Origin: Tissierellia bacterium
GTDB taxonomy: Bacteria > Bacillota > Clostridia > Tissierellales > Tissierellaceae
Length of the DNA: 47,215 nucleotides
Reading direction: 5' to 3'
Assembly: GCA_028708575.1 (NCBI GenBank)
Contig: JAQVYQ010000001.1
Span: 69,740-116,954 of the forward strand
In this document: piece after piece, positions 43,389-47,215 of the stretch
How positions within the stretch are numbered: position 1 is the first letter of the stretch
Layout: every line of letters begins with the position of its first letter
The notes under the pieces: generated by a model
Told to the model about the DNA's origin: nothing
What the model saw: only the letters and a program-made list of their open reading frames with translations
Databases searched by the model: none
Made by a program: the position numbers and the translations under genes

Positions 43389-44057
43389 TCAACTCCTCTT
43401 CGTATTAATAAATCTAATATATGATAAATCTTCTATATTAGAGATATTATTAATTGTATCCTCATCTATTTGGGAATCCATTTCACAAATCATAGTAGCG
43501 TCATCCCTATCTCTTGTTACTTTCATTGAAGCAATATTAACTTCAGCGTCAGCAATAATGGAGGTAATATTACTAATCATACCTTTTTTATCTTTATATT
43601 TGACAATAATAGTTGGGTAACTGCCTGTAAATTCAATTTCAATACCGTTAATATTAATTATAACAATGCTTCCGCCACCAATAGATGATCCTATTACATA
43701 AAAATCATCATTATTTAAATATTTGAATACTAATTTTACTGTATTAGGATGGACATATCCTAAATCAGACTCAATAAACTCATAATCAATACTTTTAGAT
43801 TTTGCAATATCAAAAGAATCCCTTAGTCTTTCATCGTCTGGTTCAAATCCTAGTATTCCAGCTACTAATGCTTTATTAGTACCATGTCCCTTATAGGTTT
43901 TAGCAAATGAACCATGTAGGTAAAATTCAACTTTATAGAATCCTTGTCCAGCAATCTCACTTGCAATTTTTCCAAGTCTAGCTGCACCGGCAGTGTGAGA
44001 ACTTGAAGGGCCAACCATTATTGGTCCTAATACGTCAAATGAAGAATAATTTTTCAT
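43389..44057 (-). CDS. sdaAB: L-serine dehydratase, iron-sulfur dependent, beta subunit
   Basis: A 222-residue regulatory subunit. The N-terminal GPIMVGPSSSHTAGAARLG block is diagnostic, and residues about 148-222 form an ACT domain (YKDKKGMISNITS, VNIASMKV). AAAGGAGC lies before its ATG on the minus strand. First gene of the sdaAB-sdaAA operon, divergent from the PfkB-like gene with a 10-bp inverted repeat between them. Confidence 0.93.
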   Translation of the reverse strand: MKNYSSFDVLGPIMVGPSSSHTAGAARLGKIASEIAGQGFYKVEFYLHGSFAKTYKGHGTNKALVAGILGFEPDDERLRDSFDIAKSKSIDYEFIESDLGYVHPNTVKLVFKYLNNDDFYVIGSSIGGGSIVIININGIEIEFTGSYPTIIVKYKDKKGMISNITSIIADAEVNIASMKVTRDRDDATMICEMDSQIDEDTINNISNIEDLSYIRFINTKRS

Positions 44058-44132
44058 AATTCAGCTCCTTTTTCCTAATATTAACTCTTATATATTAATT
44101 ATATTTGATATTATAGATATATCAACCTAATA

Positions 44133-44168
44133 TATTATACCCATTTAATGTTGATTAAGGGTATAATA
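44133..44168. promoter_or_regulatory. Palindrome in the sdaAB/PfkB-like divergent promoter
   Basis: TATTATACCC (44133-44142) and GGGTATAATA (44159-44168) are perfect inverted repeats 16 nt apart. The right arm contains TATAAT. It lies 18 nt before the TTG start on the + strand, so it could be an operator overlapping a -10 element or a leader hairpin. Confidence 0.5.
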
Positions 44169-44186
44169 TTATTGGAGGTGAACGTT

Positions 44187-45113
44187 TTGATTTTATCAGT
44201 AGATTTTAATCCATTATTAAAAAGAAGGTTTACATTGAATCACATTCAAAATAATGCTGTCAATGTGCCAAATTATATCTCTAACGGTCCAGGTGGAGAA
44301 GGTATAGAATTAACCTATTTCTTAAATGCTCTCAATGAAAAATCTGTTACAACTGGTTTTCTAGGAGGAGTTAATGGAACTATTATTAATAATTGTTTAG
44401 AATCAGATGGGATTCCTAATGAATACTTTTGGATCAAAGACGAAACATCTGAGTATATAAATATTTCCTCGATAGATGAAAATATTTATATAAAATCAAA
44501 TGAACCTAGAATAACAAGAGATGAATATGAAGGCTTTATGGCATTATATAATAGACTGATTTTAGATTCAAAAATGGTTTGCATTGTAGGTAAATTGCCA
44601 TCAAATTTTCCAAACGAAATATTTTTTGATTTAACACTAAATGCTAATTTAATTAATAGAAAATGTTTACTTGCCATTAAAGGGGAAGGTCTCAAATATT
44701 CAATTGAAGCAAAGCCACATATTGTATTACTAGATAAGATTCAATTGGAGGAATATACTAATCTTAAATTGGATTATGAATATGAAATTATTAAGGCAGG
44801 CAACTATATAATAGAAAAAGATGTAGATATATTAGTAATTTCATTAGGTAATAAAGCAAGCATTGTATTAACAAAAGATTTTATTTTCAGAGTAGATGTA
44901 CCAAGTGTTGAAATACCAGAAGATCAACCTCATTTTGGATATATGCTGGGGGGCTATGCTTTATCTATGGAAAGAGGATATGATTTTGAAATGTTTTTAA
45001 AATTAGGACAAGCATGTGGAATTGTAAATAGTTTAAAACACAAAGAAGAAATTGATATGAGTGATATTAAAAGAATTATGTCTGATATAGAGGTAACAAA
45101 ATTCAATTACTAA
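44187..45113 (+). CDS. Degenerate PfkB-family (FruK-like) protein, probable pseudokinase
   Basis: A 308-residue protein with the outline of 1-phosphofructokinase/tagatose-6-phosphate kinase. The N-terminal DFNPLLKRRF corresponds to the TxNPAxD start, GPGGEG (34-39) to the GGKG loop, and GFLGG follows. Near residue 248 the catalytic GAGD of the family reads PHFG, so the base Asp is a Gly (251) and the anion hole is altered. The loop lysine is also replaced by Glu38. Kinase activity is unlikely. TTG 44187 is chosen because GGAGGTGA lies 5 nt upstream. It precedes the SbcD-like gene. Function unknown; a sugar-phosphate-sensing role is possible. Confidence 0.7.
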   Translation: MILSVDFNPLLKRRFTLNHIQNNAVNVPNYISNGPGGEGIELTYFLNALNEKSVTTGFLGGVNGTIINNCLESDGIPNEYFWIKDETSEYINISSIDENIYIKSNEPRITRDEYEGFMALYNRLILDSKMVCIVGKLPSNFPNEIFFDLTLNANLINRKCLLAIKGEGLKYSIEAKPHIVLLDKIQLEEYTNLKLDYEYEIIKAGNYIIEKDVDILVISLGNKASIVLTKDFIFRVDVPSVEIPEDQPHFGYMLGGYALSMERGYDFEMFLKLGQACGIVNSLKHKEEIDMSDIKRIMSDIEVTKFNY

Positions 45114-45120
45114 AGTACAG

Positions 45121-45207
45121 TAAGCTCTTATCCTAAGTGGTAGGGCGGAATTTGGTTTTATGACCCAATATTGACCATAGCAAGTGTAAATTGCTGTGGG
45201 CCAATTC
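45121..45207 (+). ncRNA. Structured leader before the second SbcD-like gene
   Basis: Nested and adjacent stems can be drawn by eye. CCTA/TAGG (45132-45144) is a small hairpin. CCATAGCAA/TTGCTGTGG (45175-45183/45191-45199) is a 9-bp hairpin with one G.U. GAATTTGG/CCAATTC (45148-45155/45201-45207) encloses the latter. There is no T-run, and the ribosome binding site AGAGGTGA lies 20 nt downstream. This may be a cis-regulatory RNA. It matches no riboswitch class I recognise. Confidence 0.4.
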
Positions 45208-45236
45208 TGAAGGGTATGCATTGAAAGAGGTGACAT

Positions 45237-46322
45237 ATGATAAAATTTATTCATACAGGAGATTTACATTTAGGTCTTCAATTTAAGAACCTTTCCCTTA
45301 GAAGTGAAAAGGCAATAGTTAGGAGAAGAGAACTTTGGGAGACCTTTGAAAGAATAGTAAATTATAGTATTTCTACAAATAAAGATTTCCTTTTTATAGC
45401 TGGGGATTTATTTGAATCAGAATATTTTACATTAGGAGATATAAAAAGAGTTAGAGATATTTTAGCTACTTCTAAAAAGACAAATGTATTAATTTCAGCT
45501 GGAAACCATGATTATATTAATGGTAAATCTCTTTACAAAAAAGTTCAATGGAGTGATAATATTACCATATTTGATACAAATGGTATTGAGTGCAAATCAT
45601 TTATGGATCTGAATACAAATATATATGGATTCAGCTGGGATAGAAATGAATTTAGAGAAAACAATATTTTTAATGATTTACCAAAATTAGATAAAGAAAT
45701 GAATAATATACTTTTAATTCATGGAGATGTTAGTAATAAATCAAATTATCTACCATTAAGCATGGAAGCTTTAAGAAATTTAGGAATGGATTATATTGCT
45801 CTTGGACATATCCATAAGCCAAATATTTATAATAAAAATATAGCTTACTGTGGATGCCCAGAACCCTTAGACTTCGGAGAGATTGGGAATAGGGGCATTA
45901 TAGAGGGTACTATAGATCAAGGGGTTACAAATCTGCAATTTATGCCATTTAGTAAACGATGCTATCATGAAGTAAATATGGAAGTAAATGAAAATATGGG
46001 ATATTTAAATATAATTAATAAATTTGATAATATTGGTATTGGAAATATTTCAGAAGATTATTATAGAATAAAGTTAACAGGTTATATTCAGAAGGATATA
46101 GACTTAAATAGTATTATAAAAGATGTAGAAGAGAAATTTTACCACATTGAAATAATTAATAATACTATACCAGATTATGACTTGGACTTATTGGAAAAGT
46201 CAAATGAAGAAAATATAATAGGACAGTTTATTAAATCGATGAAGACAAAGAACCTAGAGGATGAAATAAATAAAGATGCCTTATACTATGGCTTAGATGT
46301 TTTGTTAAAGGATAGATACTAA
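45237..46322 (+). CDS. SbcD/YhaO-like metallophosphoesterase, second copy
   Basis: A 361-residue calcineurin-like phosphoesterase of the Mre11/SbcD group. Metal-site motifs are HTGDLHLG (residues 6-13), GDLFESE, GNHDYING, HGDVSN and GHIHKP. A capping domain follows from about residue 250. AGAGGTGA lies before ATG 45237. It is followed two bases later by an SbcC/YhaN-like ATPase gene. It is clearly diverged from the homologue at 22915, so the two pairs are old paralogues or were acquired separately. Confidence 0.83.
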   Translation: MIKFIHTGDLHLGLQFKNLSLRSEKAIVRRRELWETFERIVNYSISTNKDFLFIAGDLFESEYFTLGDIKRVRDILATSKKTNVLISAGNHDYINGKSLYKKVQWSDNITIFDTNGIECKSFMDLNTNIYGFSWDRNEFRENNIFNDLPKLDKEMNNILLIHGDVSNKSNYLPLSMEALRNLGMDYIALGHIHKPNIYNKNIAYCGCPEPLDFGEIGNRGIIEGTIDQGVTNLQFMPFSKRCYHEVNMEVNENMGYLNIINKFDNIGIGNISEDYYRIKLTGYIQKDIDLNSIIKDVEEKFYHIEIINNTIPDYDLDLLEKSNEENIIGQFIKSMKTKNLEDEINKDALYYGLDVLLKDRY

Positions 46323-46323
46323 T

Positions 46324-47215
46324 ATGATAATTAAGGAGTTAAATTTAATCGGATTTGGAAAGTTTAAGAATAAGGTTATTAAACTAGATAATGGTATAAA
46401 TCTTATCTATGGTAAAAATGAAGATGGAAAATCTACTTTGCATAGTTTTATAGATGGAATGTTTTATGGATTTTTAAGACCTAATGTTAAGTCAACATTA
46501 TTTACTGAAGAATATAACAAATATAAGCCTTGGAATTCAAGCAGATATGCAGGAATTATAAAACTTGAATACAATAATAATGATTATAGAATAGAACGTA
46601 ATTTTACAAAAAATAAAGAAGAAACAAAAGTGCTTATAGAAAATACTGGCCAGGATATTACATATAAAATAGATAATGGTTCAAATAGTAGAGTTCTCCA
46701 ACCAGGAATTCATTTCTTAGGGCTTAATAGTATTGAGTATTCTAACACAGTTTCCATAAAGCAACTAGGATCAAGAATTAATAATAATCTAGCAAATGAA
46801 GTAAGAGACAAACTTGTAAATATTAGCACTTCTTTTGATGAAGATATTTCTATTAAGAATGCTTTAGATGAATTGGATATATTGATTAAGGAAATTGGTA
46901 CTGAAAGAGCTTCAACATCATTCTATGGAAAATTGTGTGATGAATTAAATAATCTAATTGATCAAAAAGAACTTATAGACAATGATAAGTTCGAGTATGA
47001 AGAGCTATTAGATGAGAATATGAGACTGAAAAATAGAATTGAGCTTGCTCAAAAGAAATTATTAGAGGATCAGAATCTTTTAGCTATTGTTTTGAATTAC
47101 GAGAAAAAAGAAAAATATAATGAAGCATTAAAAATTAATAGTAGTATTGGGGAGCTACAAAAGATAATAGGGAAATTAGAAAAATATAAAGGATTATCAT
47201 ATGATAATTATAAGT
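46324..47215 (+). CDS. SbcC/YhaN-like ATPase, 3' end outside the window (partial)
   Basis: The frame is open from ATG 46324 to the last base, giving 297 residues of a larger protein. The N-terminus IIKELNLIGFGKFKNK is the standard SbcC/RecF/YhaN beginning, and Walker A GKNEDGKST is at residues 30-38. Coiled-coil-like sequence rich in Glu, Lys, Leu and Asn starts near residue 190. GGAG lies in the codons just after the start; upstream signals are poor because the gene is coupled to the phosphoesterase stop 1 nt before. It should form a complex with that protein. Confidence 0.8.
   Translation, partial: MIIKELNLIGFGKFKNKVIKLDNGINLIYGKNEDGKSTLHSFIDGMFYGFLRPNVKSTLFTEEYNKYKPWNSSRYAGIIKLEYNNNDYRIERNFTKNKEETKVLIENTGQDITYKIDNGSNSRVLQPGIHFLGLNSIEYSNTVSIKQLGSRINNNLANEVRDKLVNISTSFDEDISIKNALDELDILIKEIGTERASTSFYGKLCDELNNLIDQKELIDNDKFEYEELLDENMRLKNRIELAQKKLLEDQNLLAIVLNYEKKEKYNEALKINSSIGELQKIIGKLEKYKGLSYDNYK

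Overview
The window is AT-rich DNA with strong GGAGG-type ribosome binding sites, T-box leaders and many ferredoxin- and flavin-dependent enzymes. It also carries a selenocysteine tRNA, a split iron-sulfur serine dehydratase and a four-subunit 2-oxoacid:ferredoxin oxidoreductase. This points to a strictly anaerobic, amino-acid-fermenting member of the Clostridia, possibly Tissierellia-like. The placement is inferred from gene content and composition; no marker gene fixes the genus.

Region 1 (1-10.5 kb) is a catabolic redox island, all on the + strand. It holds an Asp/Glu-type racemase, a five-gene amine or D-amino-acid dehydrogenase set resembling HcnABC (2Fe-2S protein, FAD/NAD-type flavoprotein, 8Fe-8S ferredoxin, stand-alone BFD-type 2Fe-2S protein, DAO-type flavoprotein), a C_GCAxxG_C_C protein, a PatB/MalY-type PLP enzyme, a DUF169 protein and PorCDAB. 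The order suggests racemise, oxidise or transaminate to a 2-oxoacid, then oxidise to acyl-CoA with reduced ferredoxin. Region 2 (10.9-18.2 kb) has a flavodoxin-ferredoxin protein and a NuoE/NuoF/(NuoG-GltD-FDH-like) three-gene electron-bifurcating complex. The formate-dehydrogenase-like domain of the third subunit has lost the Sec/Cys molybdenum ligand, so it looks like a ferredoxin/NAD(H)/NADP(H) transhydrogenase of the Sporomusa (Stn) type rather than a formate dehydrogenase.

Region 3 (18.5-22.7 kb) contains selC with its own promoter and terminator, then two nearly identical tandem serine (UCC) T-box leaders that control a serC-like/serA/DUF1015 operon. Region 4 (22.9-36.1 kb) holds an SbcD/SbcC-like pair, gamma carbonic anhydrase, NhaC antiporter, sirtuin, M19 dipeptidase, cobUSC with a TIM-barrel protein, a ThiF/MoeB-like E1 enzyme, a YodB-like thiol-sensing HxlR regulator with a palindrome in its promoter, and class II aldolase.

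Region 5 (36.2-47.2 kb) has psuKG, a DEAD-box helicase, a CDF metal transporter, a phosphohexomutase, a 199-nt MITE-like palindrome, sdaAB/sdaAA, a degenerate FruK-like pseudokinase, a structured leader, and a second SbcD/SbcC-like pair cut off by the window end. No intact insertion sequence, phage or CRISPR array was seen. Several inverted repeats and decayed coding fragments lie between operons.
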